A stretch of DNA of 62,000 nt, from positions 622,436 through 684,435 of the forward strand of contig NW_019091431.1 of assembly GCF_001949145.1 (NCBI RefSeq), in the 5' to 3' direction. Positions 12,376 to 24,400 of the stretch are shown here, piece after piece. Made by a program: the position numbers and the translations under genes. The notes beneath the pieces are model-generated. The model was not told the origin of the DNA and made no database searches. It was given only the letters and a program-made list of their open reading frames with translations. This stretch comes from Acanthaster planci. Lineage: Eukaryota; Echinodermata; Asteroidea; Valvatida; Acanthasteridae. The first letter of the stretch is position 1; every line of letters begins with the position of its first letter.

Positions 12376-15300
12376 TGTAAAACAGCCTCTGATTGTGTAT
12401 CCTGTTTAAAGATTTTAAAAATTAAAACCGGTTTACTGCATCTGTCCTATATTATGATGCCATTCATGTTTATTTTTCATTTTTTTCGTTCGTTATTTGG
12501 CTTAAGAGGAACTCTTGACTCTCAACGCGATGTTTGGCCAGGCAACCTGTCCGCTCTAGAGGTGATCTCATTTCTTGTGATGAGGGCTTTCGTTTTTCTC
12601 CTCTGGTTTTTGGGTTCAACAACTCACTGCCGACTTATAAAAGAGGAAAACGCTGTGCGGTGGCGTGTTTGCTTTATTTTTTCAGGCTAAGTAAATTGGC
12701 TTTCATCCAATTCGGCAGTTTGTTGACACTTATGTTGGAGGCGCTTGGCGTTATAATTGTGTAAGGGGATACTGCGAATATTAATTTATATCAAATGACT
12801 CATCCGAGAAGGTGAAAATCTTGTAGACATGTTGTAAGGTTTAAATTTCTTATTTAAGAATAGTACGATCATTAGTATTTGGAGATTGTAAATTTCTATA
12901 TCAGTTCAGTTCAGCGTCTCCAGAAGTAAGTATAACATACGTTGTGATCTTCATATTAAAAAAACCTTGAAAACATTCTGGATCTGTTATGACAGCTGCA
13001 CTTTGCGCTTAATTAAGAATTATGACGTCTTTAATGGAAGTCTTCGTTGACGTATTGGATTCTTAAAAGGGGCTCGTACATAGTGTTGCTTTCAAATGCA
13101 ATTCTGCGTATCTTTGTTGTAAGCCGATCAGTCGTTTACGCAGCATGTGTTTCTAGCGCACCTCACCACATCATCAAACAGATTAATAGATTTGCCGAAA
13201 CCTAAGTGTAAAGACGAACTGAAATTGTCACCCGAGGCTAGGTGTGCTGGAGTATCATGTCCCCTCCTGGTTAGTGCAGATACTACTCCTGGGGGGCTGG
13301 ATGCAGCTAACCAATTACCGACTAAACAGAAGCCTTCTAGCGCTTTGTACATCATACCTTGTCAGGGAAAAAGGTGCGCCAATATCGGCATTACACGCCC
13401 TTAATTCGTACGATTAGACAGACATGAAAGCTGCCGGCTTTCTTGCAGGCGCATCGCTACCTATCTACGACTGTTGTGTGTTTCTTAAATTATTTTCGTC
13501 AGTTGGATATGGCTTTTGAAACTTTTAGAAATGACTGAGCTCTAATCAATACGACAGCCGAGAAATATCATAGTGTTTGAGAGGTGGAAATTGTAAATTT
13601 GATAATAAACGGTCGAATAAGTCTTGTTTAAAATAAAAAGCAGGAGAGCCCACCACAACACCTGTATTTTGAAATATTTCATGTTCAAGAATCTGTTAAG
13701 TTATTACCCCAATCATAACCAAATTTAATTTATCGCTTCTTAAATTCGTAGAAATGCCCCCCCCCGCAAATAGGCAAGATTTGGAATAGTCACGATGAAG
13801 ACCAGACGCAGTGGCGACACAAGCCATTTTAGCCGGAACCTGTTTTTTCTAGTTCATGCGTTGGTGGACCTGTTTGCACATGTGCGCTGTGTATCTATTG
13901 GGCGCTTGTTACCAAAGGCAAGTTGTCCATCACTGTCTGATTTTAAACGAGGTATATCATAGAATGCAAATTAATACATGGGTTTACACGATACTAAATC
14001 AGCGATCGGCAATAATCTATGATTTGTACGTTTTAAGTTTACACTTTGATTGTTGTAATCTCTGCCTTATACGAAATAGGTTGTACAAGGCGTATTCCAT
14101 ATGATCCGCGAGTAACTTTAAGGTACTTGAGTGATTTATGTTTTTCATGTCGCTCTGTTTTTCATGTAGCTGGTTATGTGAAAGACTGTTTGTCGATATT
14201 AATGCAGCGTCAGTCAAAAAAGCCCCTAAACAGTTTGGTGACTCCAAAACATAATTTAAAAACTTTAAACTATAATTCTTAAGTTTGCAAAGATCCTATT
14301 ACTAGAAATTTCAAGGACTTTCCCACAAAACTAAAAGACAAAGAATTACGAAGACCACGACGGAATAATTAATTGAAGGAGCTCGTGTAGACGAACAATC
14401 GAACCTTTGGGAGGTTCGTGTTCTCTTATTATTTGTTGCACTGCACGATTTATCGATTCCTTTAATTCCGTGATTCGACAATTTAAAAAGGTGCCTTTAA
14501 TTTAAAAGAAAAAAACAGCCAGTTCGTGCGATATTTTGAATGCTTTTGATTCGGAATTCAGGAACATATCCTCGTGATTTCAACGAAGGATTATTGAGAC
14601 AAAATAACTTTTCATCATTCCCAACTCAAATCAGTAAATCGACGGACAAAATTCTGCTTACACCATATTATGAGCACTCAAAGAAGATCGGGTATTAAAT
14701 TAAAAATAAATCCAACCACGTCTTGGTTTCAGCTTACGGTATGTCTCAAATCGTACAAAAGTTTGGACTGTTTTTTCTGTAAACCATTAAAAACGTTGAG
14801 TTCAAAGGTTTAACTAGTCTACGTTTAAGTTTTGATTTAAGAGAGTGGAAAAGCTTCCTTCCAGTACGTAAGATAAGCCTAAATGTTTCATGTCCGCTCT
14901 ATTCACGCATTGAATGTTTCTCTTGAAGAAAATGTGACTTGCAGGCCTCTCTAGATTGACCATCAGGGAATTCAACACACGGCTCCTTTTTCAGTTGGTA
15001 AACTACTTTCCATTTTTCTAAATGACATTGCAATAAATTCCAATTACCCTTGGGCGGGACAGCTTGTCTTTCCCTCCGTTCCCTAGAAACCTTCTGGGAA
15101 GTTGATGACATCACGTCGTCTCTTGCTCCTTCAAAGTCTAATAACTAGTTCAATTGAAAAAAATTAATCCACATGCCAATTCATTCGTGTAGATTCAGTT
15201 AATCTAAGTTTGACGCCCACGAGCTAACAGAAAAGAACAAAGGAACAAAGACTGGAACTTTTGGGTATTGTGGTGTTTATGATTCGTCCATTAGGGACTT

Positions 15301-18046
15301 CAACGCATCAGACGGTCTGGAGTTAATCTGGCAAGATTTTTACATAACTGTGAAATCTATCTTCTGAGGATATCTTCTCGCATGCATTATTTAAACTCAT
15401 ACAAATGGATTTGTAGGACCACTTAAGTGCGCTTCGTCTTTATGACTTACCGTAAGTAGTTAAATATTTCAGAAACATGTTTTCGTAGCGTATTCAACAG
15501 AGTATAGAACTGTTCCAAAGTTGAATAAACTAAACAACAGAAGTTCAGATAGTCATAGCAGCGTTGTCGACATTATAAGTTTGCTTGTTTGTTTTTCTAG
15601 CTTCCTCCATCCAGCAATTGCAGTTGTTGCACTGTCGTACAGGCCTGAGGATCCATGCGTTTCATTATGGGACAAAAAAAATCACATTTCGTTTACGTCA
15701 GAACAACCACAAGTGCTAATCCAGCAAGACAAACGTACCTAACAGGCGCAGATGCCACCCTGCTGAGCTCAACTGGCCCTCGATGCCCTACCAAGACGTA
15801 AACACCTTCCTCCTCATCCCTTCCGAACGTCTCGCTCTCCTTAATTCGATCCTAGTTTTTCACTCGTTGGCTCATGGTCAGGTGTCTGACTCAAGATTGC
15901 ATTGACGGCTATACCTCGGATCGAGTTTCCGGCCTGCCATCCCACAGTCTAATTGCTGGCGGTTCTTCGGAAATACTTTTGTCCAATTCCATCTGCGTGT
16001 TTCACCGCCCCCAAACTAAATCAACGCATCTTAAGCCTTTTAAGACTAGATAGATGTTGAGCTCATCGATGGTATGTGCATGGATGGCTCTTGACAAGAG
16101 TCACCCAGACAAGCTTATCAGCCTTTGCTATATATTGCTTCAGTCTCTGTTTGCATTTCTTTGCTTTGTGTAATGACGCTGCTTTGCTTGGCTCTAAGCT
16201 CTTTAAGTTGTCAAAAACAGGTGTCCATGTCTAGGAAATTACTCAGCTTGAATCTTGGGCTGTTCCGATGACAACATTCTGTTTAGGTGTAAAATGAATT
16301 TGGATATACCAATATTCAAAGATGAGTTGCTGGAACAAAATCACACTTCTCACCGATGGAATAAAAAGTAACAATGTTCACTGATTTGTATTATCGATCT
16401 GTATTATCTGTATCATCGAAACATGTTTATGTTTCCGGACTCGTAGAATTAATTATGATTTCAAGAGAAGCAACTGACCTAGACATCGACATGACTTTCC
16501 ATTGCATTAACTACAGTATCAACTGAAAATTTGAGATAATCTCTGACTCCGTTCAGTACTTATCTCGGTTAGTCCCTGTTCCCACAGCTCATCTTGTCGT
16601 GTGAACGAAATAAGACTGCTATGAATACTGAGAGATACACTAAACTCAATGCTTTATAGACCGTTCGTCAGAATCGATTTTTATTAACCAAATTTTAATA
16701 TCCGTTTCGGTTTAAATTTCACACTATTGGCTTTACTTCACCTGCTTCAATGAAATGAATGCATTATGTTCTTATCACCAATTGTGTTTATTTAGCAAAC
16801 TAAAAGGACAGAGACTGTCGTCAATGAAAGGATAATTAATTTTGTACATTTCCACAACAATCTATAAGTGAATAAGACACAGCTTAGTTCTACAGTTTGG
16901 ACTAACTATTTCGACTTCACTGGAATGTATTTAATTGGTCAACTTATTTGTGCCTATCAAGCACAAAGTCACTTTCAACGAGCCAGTCAAATTCATAAAA
17001 GAATTTCTATCAGTATTTATTTCGATATTGTATCCGATTAATACAGTAAAGTAATGCGTGCAGAAGCTATAATGTGGTGACAAAATTAAAATCTTTTACT
17101 TTTATTTACAAATGTCATCAGTTGACCATCTGTGGCGGATATTGTGCTATTTTCCCATACTTTACACCTTTTTCGTTTAACCATCGATTTTGTTGCGGGA
17201 GGGATAAATTTGATCCTACAATGTGTAATGTAGGCCGTATGACCAAAGTGGTATCGTGGATAAAATGTTTAATATTGGTGGCGCACTGTGAAAGTTGTTG
17301 AATCTTTGACAAGTTCAGCGGGCTGCCTATCGTAGATATTAAAAACTGTCAAAATGTGTGCCACATTGATTTTGATACTTCAAACGAATCCTACCTGAAT
17401 TAACATTTATTAAAAGGCCTGATTTATACGACTATCCAAACTTATTTCACCAGTAGTTGCTTATCAGACCGGAAGTTTGAAGTGAGATTCAAAACCACAA
17501 CTTCATGTAGGCGTTATTTCAGGTGAATTATGTTAGACACTTAGAAAAATGAAAGTACATATTCATTTTGCTGTACTACATTATTTGTGGCAGAAATCTG
17601 AGTGGCAGTCACTCTGGAAATACCGGTAAAGGGCAGTGTGAAGTTGTTGGCACAAATGTTGCAGGTTTGTGATTGTTTACATTTTCTGTATACAGTGCAA
17701 AAAACCGAGAATGTGCAAAGAAAACTGCACGCATACCACTGTGTTACACATTGTGTTTGTAACAGGCACTGTGTCATTCACAATCAACCGTAGTTAAGCT
17801 AGGTATGGTGGAAATAAATGCCCGAGTAAAACTATGTAGACAAGAAATGATCCAGTACTGTCAATGGTAATTAGTAAAATTAGAGTTTAATAGTCCACAG
17901 TCTTGTAAATATGATCCCTCTCCTTTCGAACGGCATATCAGCCTATTCGGGTTGAGAAGGGATTTGAAAATATTAATCTAAACCCCATAGCAAGAGTCTT
18001 CTTAGCACAGCAATCATTAGCTCTAACGTCCTTATTAAAGTGTCTG
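12376..18046. other. Intergenic region downstream of the SALMFamide exon
   Basis: The first few hundred bases may be a 3' untranslated part of the LINE fragment. A C9 run lies near 13755. No exon with convincing coding content was found; the short ORFs on both strands look random. Confidence 0.5.
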
Positions 18047-18052
18047 TTTATT
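18047..18052 (-). terminator. Polyadenylation signal AATAAA of the SALMFamide gene
   Basis: AATAAA on the minus strand begins 5 bases after the TAA stop of the neuropeptide exon. It is unusually close to the stop, so a more distal signal may be the one used. Confidence 0.4.
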
Positions 18053-18057
18053 TTCTC

Positions 18058-18633
18058 TTAATCATCACTCCGTAGTTGACTTAATATGTCGCTGACTGCT
18101 GCGTCAGTACCATCTTCACGCTTGCCAAAGGGTAGCCCGCTGTGGTATCCCCTTCGATCCATTGTTGTACCTTCTTCCTCGATACCCGAACGCTTCCCGA
18201 AAGGCAGCCCGCTGTGGTATCCCCTTCGATCCATTGTTGCACCTTCTTCCTCGCTACCCGAACGCTTCCCGAAAGGCAGGGCGCTGTGATACCCGCGCTT
18301 ACCGAACGGCAGTGCACTGTGTATCCGTTTGTCGAACATCAGGGCCGAGTTGAATCCCCTCCTCTCCATCAGTGCATCTCGCTCTGCCTCTTCCTCCTCA
18401 CGTTTCCCGAAGGGTAGGGCCGAGTGTATTCCCCGTCTATCCATGGCTGTTCTCTTGCCGAAAGGTAGGGCTGTGTGTATTCCCCGTCTGTCCATGGCTG
18501 TTCTCTTGCCGAAGGGTAAGCCAGAGTGGAAAGCTCTTCTCTCGACGACTTCGCTGTCGGAATCGTCGGCCCGCTTACCGAAAGCCAACGCCGAGTGGCG
18601 TATTGGTGAGTCGGCTGGTCGTTTAGCTCCTGT
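18058..18633 (-). CDS. L-type SALMFamide neuropeptide precursor, peptide-coding terminal exon
   Basis: This 576-base terminal exon (191 residues plus stop) starts after a pyrimidine-rich TTTATTTTCAG acceptor in phase 0 with TGAKR and ends with TAA. Dibasic sites release, in order, PADSPIRHSALAF, AFHSGLPF, GIHTALPF, GIHSALPF, GFNSALMF, IHSALPF, GYHSALPF, GYHSGLPF and GYHSGLPF. Eight of the nine are followed by GKR, the signal for cleavage and C-terminal amidation. GFNSALMF, identical to starfish S1, is followed by DKR. Acidic spacers (such as EEEEAERDALMERR) separate the copies. SALMFamides relax starfish muscle, including cardiac stomach and tube feet. The S-A-L-x-F cores mark this as L-type rather than F-type. 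Two tandem 24-residue units and two 17-residue units show recent internal duplication. The TTG at 18588 is internal, not a start. The signal peptide must come from an upstream exon, probably 39934..40101. Confidence 0.95.
   Translation of the reverse strand, partial: TGAKRPADSPIRHSALAFGKRADDSDSEVVERRAFHSGLPFGKRTAMDRRGIHTALPFGKRTAMDRRGIHSALPFGKREEEEAERDALMERRGFNSALMFDKRIHSALPFGKRGYHSALPFGKRSGSEEEGATMDRRGYHSGLPFGKRSGIEEEGTTMDRRGYHSGLPFGKREDGTDAAVSDILSQLRSDD
18138..18289 (-). repeat. Tandem 72-base units within the SALMFamide exon
   Basis: Two consecutive 72-base copies, offset from 18134 to 18206, differ at only a few bases. Each encodes GYHSGLPFGKR plus a 13-residue SG(I/S)EEEG-type spacer ending MDRR. 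A partial third copy continues with GYHSALPF. The near-identity, including silent positions, indicates recent duplication or gene conversion. Confidence 0.85.
18420..18528 (-). repeat. Tandem 51-base units within the SALMFamide exon
   Basis: Two 51-base copies encode TAMDRR followed by GIHTALPF or GIHSALPF and GKR, with few differences. They are a second, independent internal duplication in the same exon. Confidence 0.8.
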
Positions 18634-19771
18634 CTGAAAATAAACAAAAGAGCCAGCAATTACCGCTCAACCTCGAGATGCAGCGGACAAGTGTGCAAAG
18701 TGAGCAAAAACCCACATTTCGTCTGGACAATCTTGTTTTAGTAACCCATCTTTTGTAGCATCGTCTGCGTTAAGGCTGTACTGAGCGAGGAACAAGAGCC
18801 AAGGAATGTCCACTACAGCAGGGAGGCTGTTTTACTGTGCTAATTGGAATCCATAAAAGGTCGTCATTGGACAATGAGAAAAGGCAAATTTGCCCATTCC
18901 TTAACACTGCGTAATGTCTTGTTTCATGTTGCAGTCATAACTCTGTTTTGGGGTTTTTTGATATGTACAAGTATTTCTCAGACTATTAGTTGGTGGAAAA
19001 GTAGACAGAACCGACATGACGGTATTTTCCTTTCTAAATTAGTGGAATAGAATATGAGGCGATGACTCCGTGTGAACTGGCTTCTCTTTGTCTCGTCTCA
19101 TACTTTTCGAAATTCCGCCTGCATTCGATTAAAATTAACTCACTGCATTCGATCGATCGGCTTCACACGCATTTGGGCAAAGACTCCAGCTGCGATTCTA
19201 AAGTGTCAAAGTTCAACTATAGGCGGACTTAACTTCCTTGTTGGATGGGATTGTCTGTTTTTCTTGACAGACTTGACCCCATAGAAGTTTTTTTTTTCAT
19301 TTCAGTGGATGTGATTTAATCAATTGCTGCATCGTCCTTTATATTAAAAGAAATAAACAGACGTTCATCAACGCCAGCTTTGTCCGGGAACAGAACCATT
19401 GAGAATGAAAAATGGTGATGGTCTTCAACAAACATTAATGAATATGACATATAAGTCTGTGTGATAATATAATCCTCAACGACAATTAACATGACTGATA
19501 AAAATGTAACGAAATAAATCAAATGAATTATATTAAAGTTTTCATGCTGGTCATTCTCTCTGAAAAATAACAATAAAACTCAGTCCCAAATCTTTCCCAA
19601 CACCTATATTAACCGGGGAATGACCATTCGTAATTTCTTTACTGTGAAAAAAATTTAGAAATTGCTTTATGCAATGAAGTGTTTTCCTATTGTAAGAATG
19701 AGTCGATCCGTTCTTTTGAAACACTGTTCCATTGACGTTTGATTAGGTACCATTCTTCGTGTAATCAGCAT

Positions 19772-19816
19772 TGACGTCAGTACTTAGTTCGCGCGTCCAT
19801 TATAAGTATGACGTCA
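19772..19816. promoter_or_regulatory. Paired perfect CREs with a TATA-like element
   Basis: TGACGTCA occurs at 19772..19779 and again at 19809..19816. Between them TATAAG lies at 19801..19806; the other strand reads TATAAT. A related TGACGTTT-like half site lies near 19735. The cluster is about 1.1 kb upstream of the SALMFamide peptide exon on the gene's strand. It could be an intronic enhancer, an alternative promoter or chance. Confidence 0.35.
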
Positions 19817-21307
19817 TCAAATTTCATTCCTCTACAGAAACTGTTTACATTTGGAATGCTGTAGCTATGGTACCTAGTTTTAATTTTTTGGATTCTAATT
19901 GCTAAATGAGTAATGGTTTCTGTAGTCGTAAGTGTAATACTTTCCACAGAGATGGTAAGGAAATTATTAGTGTGCTAATCATTTTTTTTTGCTAGGTATG
20001 CTTTTCTTCGTGTAAAATTAACTTCAAGTTGAATATAGTTTCGATATGTTCACACAGCAATGCAGTTTAACTTATCGTGATGTCTGGACTTGCCTCTGGA
20101 CGAGTCATTTTCTCTAAGATGTGAGGCCTGTGTACAAACACCACCAGATACCCTCCATCCGGGGAGGCAATTTTAAAATCAGCAAAATTTTTGTTGACCT
20201 TAAGTTTACTCTAGGCCCAAGGTCAAGGGGTTATAATATGCGTTATTAATATGTCATGTTATTAGTAATCCTCATCACACCACCTAAATAGTGGCTCTGT
20301 ACATCAGTTACCAAACGTAAGCTACGCATGCTTTAAGGTTGTCAATGAGATATCTCAAACTCTCTTTCAAAACCTGTTATGCAATGATTCCTCATCCTCA
20401 GAGGCATGAAGGGTCGGATTCTAAGACACACCGGCCTATAACCGGAACCTCTCCCATCTCAATGGTCCTCCTCACACTTTCTTGCCGCTTGACTTGTTCA
20501 TGGCTCCTTTGCTGATGGAACTCAGTCTGTTTTTTTATCAGTGATGTTGAATAGCGTCCATACTAGGAAGGAAATGGAGTAATCACGCCCCCGGCTGGTT
20601 GTGTGAAGATTACGCCCTTTAATGGCATCACTTCTCAAAGAGACTAGACAGTCTGAATTACGCTCCATTTAAAGAAAAATGTTACATGCTGCATTTTTAC
20701 ACGTACGCAGAAGATTCTGTTAGCATCCAAGAAAGTTACTTTAGGTTATTGTGTTTTGCAAAATGTGACTCTATAATATAGCAATGAGTTGACACTGATT
20801 AATTAATTTTATAATTTTCAGCCATTGAGCGCTAAAGGGGAAAAACAAATTATCGGACATAAAAGGTCCTTGTATTAGATTGTTGTAGGTTAAAAAGACA
20901 TCTATAACGATACAGTAGATGACGGAGTCCCTTTGCATTCCGTTTTCTAGCGTAAAAAAGTTTTGAAATTTGCATTGTTCTTGAGGGTGTATAATCATCA
21001 GTCCAATTTACCATTTGGAAAAGCTATTACATAGTTTTATTTGAATTCTAAAAAAGTGAGTTTTGAAAACAACAGCAACTGATACATTTTCCAAAGATGA
21101 TGCTGACAGTGTGTATAGACCTATTCACTAATAAATTCATAATTATGCACGCATGCGCACAAATGACCATGGCGGTAAGAAGTGTGAGCGGACCATTGAA
21201 AACGTACAGGGGTGCGATTTTGATTTCTGGAAATTTAGAAAATGTTACAAATACAATTCATCAAGGGAAATTTCTGCCATTTTTTATAAAACTTCTTTTA
21301 CTTTCAG

Positions 21308-21421
21308 ATTGGAGTGCGCCAAAACGGGATTGAAGAGTTCCAATCCTTGCCACGATTTTTCAGTCAAGTCTACGACAGCAAGAAAGACGACAGTAGCGAT
21401 GATATCGGCGAACGAAAGTCG
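21308..21421 (+). CDS. Candidate internal exon of unknown gene
   Basis: A TTCTTTTACTTTCAG acceptor is followed by exactly 38 open codons and a TCG|GTGAGT donor. The frame reads IGVRQNGIEEFQSLPRFF, then SQVYDSKKDDSSDDIGERKS, a plausible hydrophilic protein segment. The length is a multiple of three, so the exon could be skipped without changing frame. I do not recognise the family. No partner exons on the plus strand were identified, and it lies opposite the inferred SALMFamide intron. Reading through the donor, the frame stays open to 21571. Confidence 0.35.
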
Positions 21422-24400
21422 GTGAGTTCCACCTTAAGACATCGTACATCCATCACGATGGGCCTACCTCATTCTCTACATTCAGTCTATCCTGCCGCAG
21501 GCCCTTCAACCAAGCACAAGCCTGATCCTATCTTGATCAAATTTGTAACGCCAGGGATCAGCAGTCGTTAATGGTGTTATTACTCAGTGTCTGTTCGCTG
21601 AAATCGATAGAACACGCTTAATCCTACCTGTTGAAGCTGATTTTTCTTCCTCTTTTTCTTCCCGCGCAAGAGGAATACCTATAAAATCTTATCATGCCTT
21701 TATCCCCCGACGACCGTTTCCCATTTTTAAGTCGCTCCTGCTATCTGGTGATGTCCAGCACCCATGTTGACTTGAATATTATATTATGGGTGAATGTGTC
21801 TTGATAGGTCCGCAACCGTTTTTGGATTTCAAGAATAAATCAAATTTGGTTTTTTTAAATAAATGACGACTTTAAAATTATGGGAGCAAGATTGCTGAAT
21901 AAAGTAAGGCATAAAATAATTCTAAATCAAAATTATCTTAGATCTTTACTCTTCTGTAGCATGCAACAGCCGTCAGAAGCTTTGACATGGAATCGGCAGA
22001 GGTGAATTATAAAGCGCTGAAGATAAAGGTTGGGCATGCCGAATATTGTCCCAATATTGATAGATAACTTGTTGGAAAGTCATACCATCTCCTAGATTAC
22101 TGGATAAAAGCTGGGAAGACCGCTAGAAATCCGAGCCTTTCCATAAGTGCCGTTTGTGATAAACACTTGTGCAGCGTGTGACATGAACTAAGCGTAGTTC
22201 ATTAGATGGGAAGCATGATACGACTAGAACGCAAGAGTATGCTGACATTCTCTTTGTCGTTTTGGTGAGATGTCTGTTCCAGCTGGCTTGAATTTCAAGT
22301 GCATGCTTTTCGCAATCTTTATTTGGCAGTGAAATGGGTTTTCTTTACTACAATGGGTTTTTGTTTCGTTGCATTGTGTTTTGCTTTCGCGTGATACTTT
22401 TAAATTCTTCAACTAGGGGTTTGGATGATACAAATACTCTGTATTGATTCATTCTTTGCTTTAATCTACAGCAGTAGGTTTTGTAAATTCAGGTAAGAAA
22501 GATGATTCTGGTTAAGTATCTTAATTTTGTAAGGATGTGTGAACTTTAACTGGCAACGACCTTCGGAATATGGAAATATTAAATCTCTTTAAGCGCTTAA
22601 TATTAACCCCCACAAAGTACTGACGGGGGCACATGGTACCCCTCTGCTATGCACAACAGCATAACCAATTTGTTATATTGCCCGCAGGTTAATAGGCGTT
22701 AAGAGCAATGAAAATACCAGAGTCGTGAAAAGTACGCGCATGAATTGCACCCCATACTGCTCAATGTCAACACTTGGAGATGAGCGCCTCAGGTTAACTG
22801 TCGCACTTGGTAAGTTAACCAGCTATCTTCACAGTGGTAGAAGAGTGGTCGCAAGTGACAGATGTTGCCAGGGTTATGGTGCATTTGCAGGTATTTGTTT
22901 AAACGGTGTGTGATCTACTTTTTTTGATTGGTGAGGCAGGGCGGCGGGACGGGTAAGGCGCCCTCAATGGTTTTTACGTAAAGCACGACCATTAACATTT
23001 GCATTTGAAATCTGATGATACGATTTGTCAACCACGAATAAGAAACTATCAATATAAATCTCAAGTCTTCAAAAGACTTGTACCTGGTACAACAACAACA
23101 ACGACTTACTACTAAAATAAAAGACTCGCAGAAAATCGAAGCAAATGCTGCGTTCATTTAAATATCATAGGAAAAGCTTCCTGTCGTTTGTTAGACACAG
23201 ACATCCGCTTGATGTTAGAGCTCGACTAACCAGGGCTTCGATCTTGAAGCTTCTTGAATGGCAGGAGTCAACTCTAATTCATACAAAAAGGGAAAATCGA
23301 CCACGTATAATTTTCCTTTTAGGAGATTATAAAGCCACGAATTGCTAACCTTCTGAGCATTATCAGCTCGCATTTGGTACCAAAACCATCGGTCGTCGCG
23401 AGTAACGTAAGTCACATGCTTCCACTTGCATGGCTCATATAAGGCGAGGTTAATGGCAATCCTCCTCCGGTTTATCTCCGGTCTGCCTTCGTTATCAACC
23501 GTTAATTGACTACAAATTCAGATATTTGGCAAACAACGACTGAGAATAACATCTGTGGCCTCATGTTGACTATGAAATGTCAACCGTCAGTACTTCGGAA
23601 AAACACCAACACAAGTAAAATCGACATCAACATGTTGGGCCACAGCGTGAAAGATGTTTCTGATTCTTTCCCTTGCAGAACACCCAACCCATTCTACAGT
23701 ATTGCAAATTACCTTAAACATCTTTGCTTTCGTGTGCAAACAGTTTTCATTAAAATCGTTTTAATTTACTTTCCAATTATTGCACACATTTGTCCCGAGG
23801 ATGTTTCGCTTTTTATTCAGTTTCCTTTAGTTTGCGCTAAATCGCACCAGGTTTGCTAATGATTGATGCAACCAGATATCACTTTAACGAAATATTAAAG
23901 GCAAAAAACATTATTGACAATCTCTAGCGAATGGCATAGCTGGACATATTTATTGGAGCGTTAAATTAACCAGATATAAAATGACTGAATTTAATATCAT
24001 CAGTGTTTTTTAAATGGGAATCTTTTATATATCGTAATGCTGTCATTATTCAAATATGCAAATTATAAGTGTTGCCACATATCCCCAACGTAAAAACGCA
24101 CGTAATCTTATATTACCCGGTCAACTGTTTTCCCAATAGCCTGACATCATTACCCGCGATATGCCCGCATTGCCTGGCCCGTGTAAGCATATCCTTCGCA
24201 GAGTTCAGCACTCTTTAGATTACATGTTAGAAGAAAAGATTGTGAAGAGAAGAGAGTTCTTTGATAACGTATCACTGAAACCAAGGCACAAAGCCAGCAG
24301 TGGTCTTATCAGTTGCTAAGTACTCACTCTTCTTTCCTGCATTACTGCCACTGGGTAGGTGAATGGACCCAAGCGATGTAATATCGGGCACGTGTTTAGG

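Noticed and set aside
18086-18659. Several ORFs on both strands over the SALMFamide exon
   Set aside because: They are out-of-frame or antisense images of the internally repeated neuropeptide sequence, repeated because the true frame is repeated.
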